From positions 148,563 to 212,562 of the forward strand of contig JAHBUH010000006.1 in the NCBI GenBank assembly GCA_019638185.1: DNA of 64,000 nucleotides, read 5' to 3'. This DNA is from Leadbetterella sp. (GTDB taxonomy: Bacteria; Bacteroidota; Bacteroidia; Cytophagales; Spirosomataceae). The notes beneath the pieces are model-generated. The model had not been told where the DNA came from. It ran no database searches and saw only the letters and a list, made by a program, of their open reading frames with translations. Positions 44,505 through 53,572 of the stretch are shown here, piece by piece; within the stretch, counting starts at the first letter, position 1, and the number at the start of each line of letters is the position of its first letter. The position numbers were made by a program, and so were the translations under genes.

Positions 44505-45692
44505 ATGAATGATATAGTAAAAGCAAAAAAGGCCACCCGATGGATATTTTTTGTATGCGGATTGGGTATTTCAAGTTGGGCTCCGATGGTACCTTTTGCT
44601 AAAGACCGTTTAGGCGTAAACGATGCTGATTTAGGTTTTCTGCTTCTTTTATTAGGCTTTGGAGCCATGATCATGATGCCTGTTTCAGGGGTTTTGATGA
44701 GCAAAATGGGAAGTCGTAAGGTAGTAGCTATCGGAACATTAGTCACCGCCCTTACCCTTCCTGTATTAGTTATTATTCCTTCTTATGCCGGAATGGCGAT
44801 AGCTTTATTTGTCTTTGGTGCAGGAATAGGGGCGGTTGACGTGGCAATGAATTCACACGGTGTACAGGTGCAGAACCTGTATGGCCGGCCTATTATGTCT
44901 TCGCTGCATGGCTTGTTTAGCGTGGGCGGATTGTTTGGTTCTTTAGGCCTTGGATTTTTGATGACCATAGGGCTAAATCCTTTGTACGCTTCGTTCGTGA
45001 TTTCTGCGATGCTTATTATTTTATTGATAAGTCAATATAAAAACCTGTTTGAGGATAAATTTGAAAAGGAAGCAATTGAAAAGTATACTAAAACGGAAGT
45101 GCATGCCAAAGAGGGAAATGGTTTTCAGTGGCTTAATAAAAGTGTCTTGCTTCTTGGGTTTATGTGTTTTTCTTTATTTTTGGCGGAAGGGATGATGCTG
45201 GATTGGAGTGCCATTTTTCTTCGGGAACTAAAGAATATTTCATCCGAATTTGCGGGGATAGGTTATGGCGCGTTTTCGGTATCTATGGCTGTAATGCGCC
45301 TGGCAGGAGATAAAATTATTGAAAGGTTCAACAGTAAAATTATTGTTCTTTGTGGCTGTTTTATTGTGGCAACGGGATTAATGGTGATTATTATAAGTTC
45401 TTTGTTTCCCGTTGTCCTTTTCGGCTTTATTTTGATTGGTATCGGAGCATCTAATATAGTTCCGATATTTTTCAGTGAAGGCGGACGGATAAAAGGAGTT
45501 TCTCCCTCCATAAGCATCCCTGCGATTACCACAATGGGCTACACGGGGCAATTGGCAGGGCCTGCACTGGTAGGTTACGTGGCTTACCGCTTTTCCTTAG
45601 AGACAGCTTTTGGGTTAATTGCCTTTTTGATGCTCCTTGTTGCCGTGTTATATCATTTTAGAAAAGTTTATGCTGAAAGAAGAACGTTTTAA
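44505..45692 (+). CDS. MFS transporter, YbjJ-like
   Basis: A 395-aa major facilitator superfamily permease with twelve hydrophobic segments. It has MFS signatures in the cytoplasmic loops (FGAGIGAVDVAMNSHGVQVQ and the SLHGLFSVGGLFGSLG motif) and resembles the YbjJ/FucP-like subgroup. Substrate unknown; the DeoR regulator overlapping its 3' end and the neighbouring HAD remnant suggest a sugar or sugar phosphate. Base composition is lower in GC than the flanking core genes, so the pair may be acquired. Confidence 0.85.
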   Translation: MNDIVKAKKATRWIFFVCGLGISSWAPMVPFAKDRLGVNDADLGFLLLLLGFGAMIMMPVSGVLMSKMGSRKVVAIGTLVTALTLPVLVIIPSYAGMAIALFVFGAGIGAVDVAMNSHGVQVQNLYGRPIMSSLHGLFSVGGLFGSLGLGFLMTIGLNPLYASFVISAMLIILLISQYKNLFEDKFEKEAIEKYTKTEVHAKEGNGFQWLNKSVLLLGFMCFSLFLAEGMMLDWSAIFLRELKNISSEFAGIGYGAFSVSMAVMRLAGDKIIERFNSKIIVLCGCFIVATGLMVIIISSLFPVVLFGFILIGIGASNIVPIFFSEGGRIKGVSPSISIPAITTMGYTGQLAGPALVGYVAYRFSLETAFGLIAFLMLLVAVLYHFRKVYAERRTF

Positions 45693-46419
45693 TACGATAT
45701 TGAAAAAGCTGAAAAAGGACGGTAAAGGCACCTATGAAACCTTTTCCTCCTTACTTGCGGTATCTGTAGATACGGTAAGGCGTGATATTGATTTTTTATA
45801 TCAAAACGGCCTGCTGATAAAAGTCAGGGGTGGGGCCATATTACGGAGTAAAGACCCTTTGTCTTTTCAGGAACGCACCTCTGTTGCCACTAATGCAAAA
45901 GATATCATTGGGCGCAAAGCGCAAAAGTTTATTAAAGATGGTTTAACCCTGTTTATGGATGGCAGTACCACGGTAGATGCCATTACCCATCATTTCCCTT
46001 TGGATATTTCGCTGAAAGTGATTACCAATCATCCCAACTTAACCTCTATAGTTACCAAATATAAAAATATTGAGCTGATCATTTTGGGCGGTACCTACCA
46101 CGCCGATACCGCAATCACCACAGGCGTAGATACCTGTGTGGATGCCACTAAGTACATAGCTGACATTTATTTTATGGGAAACTGCGCTATAGACAGTAAA
46201 TTAGGCACTTCAGCTGTATTCAGGGAAGATGCCGAAGTGAAGCAGGCCATGATAAAATCTTCTAAAAAAATTATAGCACTGGCAGACCACAGCAAACTGG
46301 GACGCACAGAAGCCTATAAGGTGGCGGGCATTGAGGCCATCGATGTACTGATAACAGATTTGGCAAGCAGTGATATTAAATTAGAGGATTTCCGGAATTT
46401 GGGGTTGAAATTGGTATAA
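45670..46419 (+). CDS. DeoR-family transcription regulator
   Basis: A 249-aa regulator: an N-terminal DeoR HTH (about 5-60; LLAVSVDTVRRDIDFLYQNG) and a C-terminal sensor domain (about 75-245) with the phosphosugar-binding DGSTTVDAI, ILGGTYH and DHSKLGRT signatures. It probably represses the neighbouring transporter gene in response to a phosphorylated sugar. I take ATG 45670, giving a 23-bp overlap with the MFS gene, which is translationally coupled; an upstream in-frame TTG (45637) is less likely. A palindromic terminator follows the gene. Confidence 0.88.
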   Translation: MLKEERFNTILKKLKKDGKGTYETFSSLLAVSVDTVRRDIDFLYQNGLLIKVRGGAILRSKDPLSFQERTSVATNAKDIIGRKAQKFIKDGLTLFMDGSTTVDAITHHFPLDISLKVITNHPNLTSIVTKYKNIELIILGGTYHADTAITTGVDTCVDATKYIADIYFMGNCAIDSKLGTSAVFREDAEVKQAMIKSSKKIIALADHSKLGRTEAYKVAGIEAIDVLITDLASSDIKLEDFRNLGLKLV

Positions 46420-46426
46420 TGTGAAA

Positions 46427-46452
46427 AGGGCCCCGCAGTACTGCCGGGCCCT
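46427..46452. terminator. near-perfect 26-bp palindrome after the DeoR gene
   Basis: AGGGCCC and GCAGTACTGC-type symmetry, with one mismatched pair (C/C) in the 26-bp element. It lies 8 bp after the DeoR stop and 49 bp before the 3' end of the leftward PQQ-dehydrogenase gene, so it can terminate both converging transcripts. Confidence 0.65.
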
Positions 46453-46500
46453 CGTGAGCCTACGTAGATCGCAGGCGAACACCTTCAATTTTCCCTGACA

Positions 46501-48651
46501 TCATAGAGAAAAAGCCATTATTGAACCTGACGGGTTTTCTTTTGTTCCTCCTACGGATAGAGCAATATACTGTTTGCCGTTTAGGTAATAAGAACAGACA
46601 TTGGCGTTATTAGCGGCGGGTAATTCCGTTTCCCAAACCATTTTGCCGGTAGTTTTATCAAATGCCCATAGTTTTTTGTCTTCGGCACCGCTGATAAAAA
46701 CCAAGCCGCCTGCTGTTACCATCGGGCCGGATCTTCCCAGTAAGCCGGTGATCGGGCCGCCCTTTTCCTGCAATTTCTCATCGTTACCTAAAGGGATTTG
46801 CCATTCGTATTCGCCGGTGGAAAGATTCAGGGCATTTAAGGTACCCCAGGGGCCTTTCATGGCCGGGTTCCCGGAAGGGCCTGCCCACGTTTTGTAACCG
46901 GTGATGTTACCATACCGGATAGCATTCGTTTCTCCTGTTTTTACTTCTGCAACCGGTCCGGCCTGGTCCCCTTTTTTGTCATACAAAAATGCTATTATCG
47001 CTTGTTCCTCGGCCGGGGTCAGTACCCCTTTATAGCCAGGCATGGACCCGCCGCCCATTCTTATTTTTTCGAGTGCTTCCTTTTCACTCGTTTTATTTTT
47101 CAGGTTTACCAGGGAAGGGAAAGTAGGAGGGATACCCTTTTTCTCTGCCCCATGGCAGGCGGAGCAATGTCGCATGTAGGCTACTCTTCCGGTTTCAAAA
47201 ACCGAGTTGTCACGGGCTGCAAAGTGCTTGTCCAGGTCTACAATGGTTATGATTTCCGGTAAGTTATTTCCCCTGATGTAGAGATGAGCGGTACCCGGGT
47301 CGTAGGCGGCTCCGCCCCAATTGGCTCCGCCTCGGGTGGCCGGGAGTGATAGTGTTCCCTTCAAATCAGGGGGTGTAAACAGTCCTTCGTATCGTACGGA
47401 CCGGAATTGCTGGAGGATAGCTTTGTGGTCTTCGTCTGAATAATGATTTAAATCTTCCTCGGTCATAAACTGTTTCACAAAGGCTTTCGGTTTTACCGGG
47501 AACGGCTGGGTGGGCCAGACTTCTTCGCCCGGTATATGGGAAGCGGGTACTTTACGTTCTTCCACGGGATAGACGGGCTTTCCGGTATCCCGGTCAAGGA
47601 TAAAGACGAAACCCTGTTTGGTGACCTGGGCTACGGCATCCACCTGTTTCCCGTCTTTGGTGAAAGTCACTAGATTGGGCGGCGCCGGCAGGTCATAATC
47701 CCACAAGTCATGATGTACGGTTTGGAAATGCCATTTGTATTGACCGGTGGCCGCATCTAATGCCAGCACGCAGTTGCCAAAAAGGTTTTCCCCCTTTCTG
47801 TCAGTGGCATAATAGTCATAGGAAGGGGAGCCGAGTGCCAGGAAAACCATGCCTCTCTTTGTGTCAATGCTCAGGCCTGCCCAGCAGTTAACGCCGCCGG
47901 CATATTTATAGGCATCAGGAGGCCAGGTCTCATAGCCGGGTTCGCCGGGATGCGGAATGGTATGGAAGGTCCATTCCAGTTTACCGGTTTTGCAATTATA
48001 GGCCCGGATATAGCCCGGAGGTGCCCCATAAGAGTCCGGCGTTCGGGCTCCGATAATGATTAAATCTTTGTATATCCTGCCGGGAGAGGAGAGAGTCACC
48101 GAAATTTTTTCAGGATCATCTCTCATGCCTTCATTCAGGTTTACCCGGCCATTGGTGCCGAACGAAGGGATGATCTTGCCGGTCTTTGCATCAATAGCCA
48201 TCAGATAATTTCCGGAAGAATATAAAATCCGTTTGTCGCCTTTACTTTCCCAATACGTAACTCCCCGGCTGGCGGCACTGGGCACACCTTCATCCAGCGT
48301 CTTACACGACCAGATTTCTTTACCGGTAGCGGCATCAATGGCATAGACCGTTTGCTTGCCGGAGTTGGCGTACATGACGCCATCCACGATGATGGGATTA
48401 CTCTGGCTGGATACGGGCTGCTCGCCCTGCGGCAGGTCACTCATTTGAAAAGTCCAGGCATTTTTTAAGCCGCTTACATTAGAAACGTTGATTTCCTCTA
48501 GCGGAGAGTAGCTGGAACTGGTTTCATCGCCTTTGTAAAAAGACCAGGTTCTATCCAGGTTAACCGAGTCGGTATTGGATTTACAGCCGGCTATTAAACC
48601 GGCGAGCAAAAGCATCATCAGAATGCCTTTTTTCAATGGGAACTTCATCAT
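46501..48651 (-). CDS. PQQ-dependent dehydrogenase with C-terminal cytochrome c, lipoprotein
   Basis: A 716-aa quinoprotein: lipobox AGC (Cys23), then an eight-bladed propeller with PQQ-enzyme repeats (WAFDKTTGKMVWE, YAIDAATGKEIWS). A c-type haem site CSACH is at about residue 494, with a later methionine in GGGSMPGYKG as the probable axial ligand. It oxidises a sugar or alcohol in the periplasm and passes electrons to the respiratory chain. No PQQ synthesis genes are in the window. It is the last gene of a leftward set of four (hydrolase, cupin and decarboxylase genes upstream), 22 bp after the cupin gene. Confidence 0.93.
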   Translation of the reverse strand: MMKFPLKKGILMMLLLAGLIAGCKSNTDSVNLDRTWSFYKGDETSSSYSPLEEINVSNVSGLKNAWTFQMSDLPQGEQPVSSQSNPIIVDGVMYANSGKQTVYAIDAATGKEIWSCKTLDEGVPSAASRGVTYWESKGDKRILYSSGNYLMAIDAKTGKIIPSFGTNGRVNLNEGMRDDPEKISVTLSSPGRIYKDLIIIGARTPDSYGAPPGYIRAYNCKTGKLEWTFHTIPHPGEPGYETWPPDAYKYAGGVNCWAGLSIDTKRGMVFLALGSPSYDYYATDRKGENLFGNCVLALDAATGQYKWHFQTVHHDLWDYDLPAPPNLVTFTKDGKQVDAVAQVTKQGFVFILDRDTGKPVYPVEERKVPASHIPGEEVWPTQPFPVKPKAFVKQFMTEEDLNHYSDEDHKAILQQFRSVRYEGLFTPPDLKGTLSLPATRGGANWGGAAYDPGTAHLYIRGNNLPEIITIVDLDKHFAARDNSVFETGRVAYMRHCSACHGAEKKGIPPTFPSLVNLKNKTSEKEALEKIRMGGGSMPGYKGVLTPAEEQAIIAFLYDKKGDQAGPVAEVKTGETNAIRYGNITGYKTWAGPSGNPAMKGPWGTLNALNLSTGEYEWQIPLGNDEKLQEKGGPITGLLGRSGPMVTAGGLVFISGAEDKKLWAFDKTTGKMVWETELPAANNANVCSYYLNGKQYIALSVGGTKENPSGSIMAFSL

Positions 48652-48673
48652 ATTTTAAGGTTAAATCTTTTAA

Positions 48674-49150
48674 CTACTGGTGGTATTCTTCTTCCGTTAC
48701 TTCCTGTAACCAGACCGTTTCGCCTTTCTCCCGCCCGGTTATAGCGATCTGAACAAAGGCCGTATCAGGGCTTGCTCCGTGCCAATGGGGCACATTTACC
48801 GGGCATTTTACCACTTCCCCCTTCCGGATAATTACTTTTTCTTTGGCATCTTCCTGGTAGTAACCCACGCCCTCCAGGGCCAGGATAATCTGCCCGGCAG
48901 GATGGGAATGCCATTTGGTTCTTGCGCCCGGTTCAAAGGTGACACTTCCCACGGCATTCTGGTTCAGGCTATCGGCACTAACCAGGTTATTTAACCAGGC
49001 GGTTCCTGTAAAGTTATCGTTTGTGATTTTTTCACCTTTGGCAAAAACAGGTTCCTGTGCCTGCTCTTTTGCAGCCTGATCCTGTGGCCGGCAGGAAAAC
49101 GTTAAGGCTGCAAGAAGGAATAGTTTTACGGTGCTTTTGGGCTTCATCAT
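48674..49150 (-). CDS. cupin-domain lipoprotein
   Basis: A 158-aa protein with a lipobox (Cys20; TFSC) and a cupin fold. Cupin motif 1 is GARTKWHSHPAGQ and motif 2 is PHWHG, giving the His residues for a metal. The nearby VTFEPG and QIILALEGVGYYQ stretches match the cupins commonly co-encoded with carboxymuconolactone-decarboxylase proteins. It may act on small carbonyl or phenolic compounds, but no reaction can be named. It is adjacent to the hydrolase gene (no gap) and upstream of the PQQ dehydrogenase. Confidence 0.85.
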   Translation of the reverse strand: MMKPKSTVKLFLLAALTFSCRPQDQAAKEQAQEPVFAKGEKITNDNFTGTAWLNNLVSADSLNQNAVGSVTFEPGARTKWHSHPAGQIILALEGVGYYQEDAKEKVIIRKGEVVKCPVNVPHWHGASPDTAFVQIAITGREKGETVWLQEVTEEEYHQ

Positions 49151-50221
49151 TTAAAGGTTGGTCTTATAAAAGTTTAATAATTTATGGACGGCCTGCAATA
49201 CATATTCCGGTTTCCAGTAGGTTTCAATATGCGTAGCGCCGTCAATGACAAACAGCTCCTTGTTTTTGGCATGTACTGCTTTGGCAAATGCTTCATCGGT
49301 CATATATTTTGAATCGGCTTTGCTGCCGGCTATCATCAGCAGGGGCTGGTTGATCAGCTCTATATGGTCAGTGGCATCCCAGGTCATCAGGTCGAGAAGG
49401 CTGCTTACGGTGTAGACCCCGCCCGAGTTAGGGTACGCCCCTGAACTGGGATGGGCATGGGTACGTCCGTAATAGATAGCCCCCTCCCGGTACATCTCAA
49501 ACGGCATAGCAGCAATCTGCTCATCAGTGGGTGCAGGCCCTCCGCCCACATAACGAACCTTTCCTCCGGCCGCTTCTTCAGCCCGGGCTTCGGAAGCCTG
49601 TTTTAGTCGTTCCTGTATGGTGGAAACCTGGGAGTTCATAAAACCATTCCGTCTTACTTCCCCGGAATTGAACATGCTTAATGTGGCCACGGCTTTAAAG
49701 CGCTTGTCGGATTGGGAGGCTTTCAGCGTATAACCGCCGCCACCGCAAATGCCCAGTACTCCCAGCTTGTCGGTATCCACCCCCTTATACCCCGAAATGT
49801 AGTCTGCCATGCCATGTATATCTTCAATACGGTTTTCAGGCTTGTCCACATTGCGCGGCAGCCCGCCGCTGGCCCCCTGGTAGGCTGCATCAGCGGTGAT
49901 GGTGATGTAGCCCTGCTCGGCCAGGCGCTGGGCATATAAGCCGGCCACTTGCTCCTTTACCCCTCCGTTAGGGTGTGCAATCACCACGGCCGGGTATTTT
50001 TGGGAGGCGTTGTAACCCGGCGGTGTATACACATTGGCAGCGATGGTAATGTCTTTGATTTTATAGGTAACCGGATGAATGTTTACTTTTCCTTTTATAT
50101 TTTCGGTAATGGCTCCCTCATACACCAATGTATAAGGGTTAAGCTTTTGGGTTTGGGCATGGATTCCATCGGTTACGGCTGTGGAGACGGCAAATGCGGC
50201 TATCGATATTATGTTTTTCAT
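49151..50221 (-). CDS. alpha/beta hydrolase with Cys nucleophile, secreted
   Basis: A 356-aa secreted protein (signal peptide about 1-22, ending IHAQ). The alpha/beta-hydrolase core is intact: AHPNGG (oxyanion region), nucleophile elbow GICGGGG with Cys159 at the position of the usual Ser, and a C-terminal GATHIET histidine. A cysteine nucleophile is the arrangement known from dienelactone hydrolase-like enzymes, so the substrate may be a lactone or ester. It stands between the cupin and the carboxymuconolactone decarboxylase homologue, in the same direction, and starts 18 bp after the latter. Confidence 0.88.
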   Translation of the reverse strand: MKNIISIAAFAVSTAVTDGIHAQTQKLNPYTLVYEGAITENIKGKVNIHPVTYKIKDITIAANVYTPPGYNASQKYPAVVIAHPNGGVKEQVAGLYAQRLAEQGYITITADAAYQGASGGLPRNVDKPENRIEDIHGMADYISGYKGVDTDKLGVLGICGGGGYTLKASQSDKRFKAVATLSMFNSGEVRRNGFMNSQVSTIQERLKQASEARAEEAAGGKVRYVGGGPAPTDEQIAAMPFEMYREGAIYYGRTHAHPSSGAYPNSGGVYTVSSLLDLMTWDATDHIELINQPLLMIAGSKADSKYMTDEAFAKAVHAKNKELFVIDGATHIETYWKPEYVLQAVHKLLNFYKTNL

Positions 50222-50239
50222 TTTTAAAGAATTTGAATT

Positions 50240-50962
50240 TTACTTCCTGTTTTTAATCACTTCGTCTAAGATTTTCTGTGCTGATCTGGCTTCTTTTTTA
50301 CCAATAGCAGATTTAATAACGGCCACAAATTCCTGTAACTGGTCAGCGGTTAATCCTACATTCAGGCAATTGTTTAAGTGAGAACGTAGCATTCGCTCCA
50401 CCCCACCGATAGCGGCCAGAACCGATACGGTTACCAACTGCCTTTCGGCATAAGTCAGCACATCACGATCAAAAAGATCGGCAAACAGATGCTCTTTCAG
50501 GAATACTTCTATTTCGGGCGCGAAAGCGGCATAGCCGGTTTTTACGCCTGTTTCCTTCACACCTGTCAGCTTTTCCAGGTTGGTCTTTCCCCGGTCGTAC
50601 CGGGTGCGGTGGTCGTTTACCGGGGATGCCTCTCTACCCGCCTCATCGGTAAGGCCTTTGGCTTTACGGTCATCAAGTACCTGCATGAAGGTTTGCAATC
50701 CCCGGAGACTGCGGGGGAATCCGGCATACGCATACAGGTGGACAAGGCTCTCTTTCACCTGGCTGACGGTTAATCCGGCGTCAAGCCCCGTGTTCAGGGC
50801 GGCTTTCAACTGGTCTAAATCTCCTTTTGCGGTCCATGCGGCAATGGAAATCGTACTTTGGTCTTTGGGACTTAATGCTCTTTTTATACCCTGCGCATTT
50901 ATAGGATTACTCATGCCTGCCAGGGCTATCAGCAATCCTATAATTGATTTCATTATTTTCAT
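50240..50962 (-). CDS. carboxymuconolactone decarboxylase family protein, secreted
   Basis: A 240-aa protein: a signal peptide (about 1-23, ending INAQ) and two carboxymuconolactone decarboxylase (CMD/AhpD-like) domains. The first (about 35-105) has SISIAAWTAKGDLDQLK and the second (about 160-230) has LTYAERQLVTVSVLAAI and LRSHLNNCLNVGL. The family members decarboxylate or act as alkylhydroperoxidase-like proteins, typically with a CxxC; no CxxC is visible in either domain here, only Cys of LNNCLN. It is the first gene of the leftward set regulated, presumably, by the divergent AraC gene. Confidence 0.87.
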   Translation of the reverse strand: MKIMKSIIGLLIALAGMSNPINAQGIKRALSPKDQSTISIAAWTAKGDLDQLKAALNTGLDAGLTVSQVKESLVHLYAYAGFPRSLRGLQTFMQVLDDRKAKGLTDEAGREASPVNDHRTRYDRGKTNLEKLTGVKETGVKTGYAAFAPEIEVFLKEHLFADLFDRDVLTYAERQLVTVSVLAAIGGVERMLRSHLNNCLNVGLTADQLQEFVAVIKSAIGKKEARSAQKILDEVIKNRK

Positions 50963-51128
50963 ATTATTTGATGATGAGTAGGATTATATTCTGCAATACA
51001 AATTTGCCGGTAATTATTGACACCTGCTTATACCTATTACGGTATTACTTACCAATATTACTGATTGCCGGTTAAAACCTCAAAAACCGCCGTTCGATTT
51101 AGTAAATTTGTACTATAAAGATAAAAAA

Positions 51129-52022
51129 ATGGACGGTGTGGTTAACTTCAGCAGCATAAAGGAATATAACGCCTTTAATCATAACGAAACCCTGCACCCC
51201 CTGGCGGGTGTGGTTTACCTGGACAAAGCTGCTCCCCGGAGAAACCGGCGTTTACGTTATGAATTTTATACGATCTTTCTGAAAAAAATACATTGCGGTG
51301 ATTTGCGGTATGGGCTGGGCAACTATGATTATGAAGAGGGGACATTGATATTTCTTGCTCCGGGGCAGGTGATCGGTCAAAACACCGATGACTATTATCA
51401 GCCGGAAGGGATTGCCCTGGTATTTCATCCTGATTTGCTACTGGGTACCTCGCTCGGAAAAAATATGGGCAATTACCATTTTTTCTCCTATGCCGTAAAC
51501 GAGGCCCTGCATTTAGCCGAGCAGGAAAGAAAAATTATATTGGAGTGTATTGCTAAAATTGAAAATGAATTACATCACGCTATAGACAAACACAGCAAGC
51601 AGCTGATTGTAAATACTATTGAGCTGTTCCTGAATTATTGCACCCGGTTTTATGACCGCCAGTTTATTACAAGGGATACGATCAACAAAGGGGTTCTGGA
51701 AAAGTTTGAAGACCTGATGAATGACTATTTTTTATCGGATAAGCCCGTTAATATCGGTTTGCCTACGGTGGCCTGGTGTGCCGGCGAGCTGAACTTGTCT
51801 GCCAATTATTTCGGTGATTTAATCAAAAAGGAAACAGGGGTATCGGCACAGGAGTATATTCAGTCAAAAGTAATTAATACGGCTAAAAGCCGGATTTTTG
51901 ATGGTCATAAATCCATCAGCGAAATTGCCTATGACCTGGGCTTTAAATATCCGGCTCATTTTACCCGTCTTTTTAAGCAAAAGACAGGAGTAACACCTAA
52001 TGAGTACAGGAATCTGAATTAA
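51129..52022 (+). CDS. AraC-family transcription regulator
   Basis: A 297-aa protein with a cupin-like N-terminal sensor domain (YEEGTLIFLAPGQV) and a C-terminal pair of AraC HTHs (about 205-297; LNLSANYFGDLIKKETG, SISEIAYDLGFKYPAHF, FKQKTGVTPNEYRN). I take ATG 51129; a TTG at 51108 extends the frame but is not needed. It diverges from the CMD/hydrolase/cupin/PQQ-dehydrogenase set with a 166-bp gap and is probably its activator. This arrangement (AraC plus CMD plus cupin) recurs in Bacteroidota. Confidence 0.9.
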   Translation: MDGVVNFSSIKEYNAFNHNETLHPLAGVVYLDKAAPRRNRRLRYEFYTIFLKKIHCGDLRYGLGNYDYEEGTLIFLAPGQVIGQNTDDYYQPEGIALVFHPDLLLGTSLGKNMGNYHFFSYAVNEALHLAEQERKIILECIAKIENELHHAIDKHSKQLIVNTIELFLNYCTRFYDRQFITRDTINKGVLEKFEDLMNDYFLSDKPVNIGLPTVAWCAGELNLSANYFGDLIKKETGVSAQEYIQSKVINTAKSRIFDGHKSISEIAYDLGFKYPAHFTRLFKQKTGVTPNEYRNLN

Positions 52023-52089
52023 TAGGTGTCTGGTATTTTCTCTTGGGGTTATCTTATTACACTCGATGTCAGACTGAGAGCGTGTAAAA

Positions 52090-52273
52090 ACCTTTTTAAG
52101 ACTCTTTATTTTCCAAACAGCATTCTCAGGCTTCTTCCATTTCTGAGTATCCGTGTATGAGGTAGCTTCCTGAATCTTTTTAAAAGTTTCATTTGACACA
52201 TAAATCACTTCAAGTGCCTTTGAGTATGCCAGGTCCACTGAAGTAAGCTTTGAATTATTGGATAAATCATTGC
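52090..52273 (-). pseudogene. leucine-rich-repeat protein fragment cut by the IS
   Basis: About 55 codons on the minus strand read NDLSNNSKLTSVDLAYSKAL then EVIYVSNETFKKI and NAVWKIK, the C-terminal end of Bacteroidota leucine-rich-repeat surface proteins. Upstream (toward higher coordinates) the reading ends at the boundary of the IS4-type element (52274), so the rest of the gene is missing. On the other side of the element a different gene begins, so the other part was lost. Confidence 0.6.
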
Positions 52274-53556
52274 TGTCCACTTAAAATAAGCTGAGTGACA
52301 GCTGGTTAACGATTTGTTCTTTGACATCTTGATAATTTGATTTTTTAAGAAGCTCATTTACAGGGGTTTTGTCAAGCAGCGATATGCCTAATACCTGTAA
52401 TATTTCGTAGGGCTGCCGTCCTGTTTTTAGGTCTTCGGTAATGATGGCCACCAGACAGTAAGCAGTTATGGCTGCATATATCTGTATACGTACAGCATTT
52501 TCGGATGTACCCCAGAATGATTTTATTTTCAGGTGCTGTTTAACCCACTTAAAGAATAGCTCGATGGCCCATCGGTGTTTGTAGAGCCTGGCAATATCTA
52601 TGGCAGCGATTTCCATATTGTTGGTCAGGAAGATAAAACTCCTTCCGGATTCATCATCATGGAATTTTACCTTCCTTATTTTCCCGGGGTAATCCCGAGA
52701 GGTATAATAACCGGTGAGTTTACCAATCTGGTCACATAGAACTCCGTTTTCTTTGTCAGATTTCCAGGAATACATACGCCTGAATTTATGGTTTGATTTA
52801 GCGCGGATAACAAAATATGCTCCGGCATTGTGTAACCTATACAACCTTGTGTAATCCAGATACGCAGGATCAAAAATATAGAAGGCATCAGACTCATACC
52901 TGAGTTGATCCATTGCGTTGACATCGTGCAAGGTAGCAGCTGTAATGTGCATAAAGGCGGGTATACGCCTGTTGGCATCGTAAAGGGTATGGATTTTGAT
53001 TCCTCCTTTATTCTTCCTGAACGTCGCCCACCAGAACACACTAAGGCACAGATCAATGGTCGTGGAATCAAATAGGTAAACCTGTGAATCTATGCCAAGA
53101 TCTACGTTCTTACACTTAGACCTGGCCAGGTCAATCATGTGATAGGCAAACTCCTCAAATATCACACTTGGTCGGTTTGAATTTGCTTTGGCCAGGTTGC
53201 TGCGTGTGACCTGTTTGCCTAAACCCAGGTGGTAAGATTTATTACTGTGCGCATCCAACACAAGCATTAGGTCTCGTAAACTATCCCGATTGGAAAGCTG
53301 ACGGAACATCATATACAGAAGTTGATTCCAACAAGTGAAATGCTTTACATATTTGTTCCCTCCGTGTTTCTGAACGATTGTATCAAACACTCGTTGTGGA
53401 AGAAATTCAGTTAGTTGGGCGAAAACATACTTGCCGTGATTCATCTAAACCGCTTTTTGCGGTAACCTAAGCATTTTCAAATCGTCACGCCTAAAAAAGC
53501 ATCATAACAATCAGATTATCAATATGTCAAAGAACTATTTTATTTTTTAGTGGACA
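52274..53556 (-). mobile_element. IS4-type insertion sequence, about 1.28 kb
   Basis: The element contains one transposase gene and ends in short terminal inverted repeats: TGTCCACTTAAAAT at the left (52274-52287) and its near-complement ATTTTTTAGTGGACA at the right (ending at 53556). Flanking 10-nt sequences (AAATCATTGC left, CTAATGTTTT right) do not match, so no target-site duplication is visible. This, and the LRR fragment on one side only, suggest that a rearrangement followed insertion. Confidence 0.8.
52281..53444 (-). CDS. IS4-family transposase
   Basis: A 387-aa DDE transposase. The N-terminal DUF4372-type region (QRVFDTIVQKHGGNKYVKHF) is followed by the DDE catalytic domain: DLGIDSQVYLFDSTTIDL (first Asp), FDPAYLD (second Asp) and ELFFKWVKQHLKIKSFWG (the YREK-like Glu). 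No internal stop or frameshift, so it may be active. The stop codon overlaps the left inverted repeat, and the gene fills most of the 1.28-kb element. Confidence 0.92.
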   Translation of the reverse strand: MNHGKYVFAQLTEFLPQRVFDTIVQKHGGNKYVKHFTCWNQLLYMMFRQLSNRDSLRDLMLVLDAHSNKSYHLGLGKQVTRSNLAKANSNRPSVIFEEFAYHMIDLARSKCKNVDLGIDSQVYLFDSTTIDLCLSVFWWATFRKNKGGIKIHTLYDANRRIPAFMHITAATLHDVNAMDQLRYESDAFYIFDPAYLDYTRLYRLHNAGAYFVIRAKSNHKFRRMYSWKSDKENGVLCDQIGKLTGYYTSRDYPGKIRKVKFHDDESGRSFIFLTNNMEIAAIDIARLYKHRWAIELFFKWVKQHLKIKSFWGTSENAVRIQIYAAITAYCLVAIITEDLKTGRQPYEILQVLGISLLDKTPVNELLKKSNYQDVKEQIVNQLSLSLF

Positions 53557-53572
53557 CTAATGTTTTAAGATA

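Noticed and set aside
45637-45669. Upstream start for the DeoR gene
   Set aside because: The extra 11 residues come from the overlapping MFS gene; the ATG at 45670 begins the conserved HTH protein.
51864-52280. Minus-strand 138-codon frame beside the IS
   Set aside because: Its first residues come from the IS edge and its last part is antisense to the AraC gene; only the LRR-like middle was kept, as a pseudogene.
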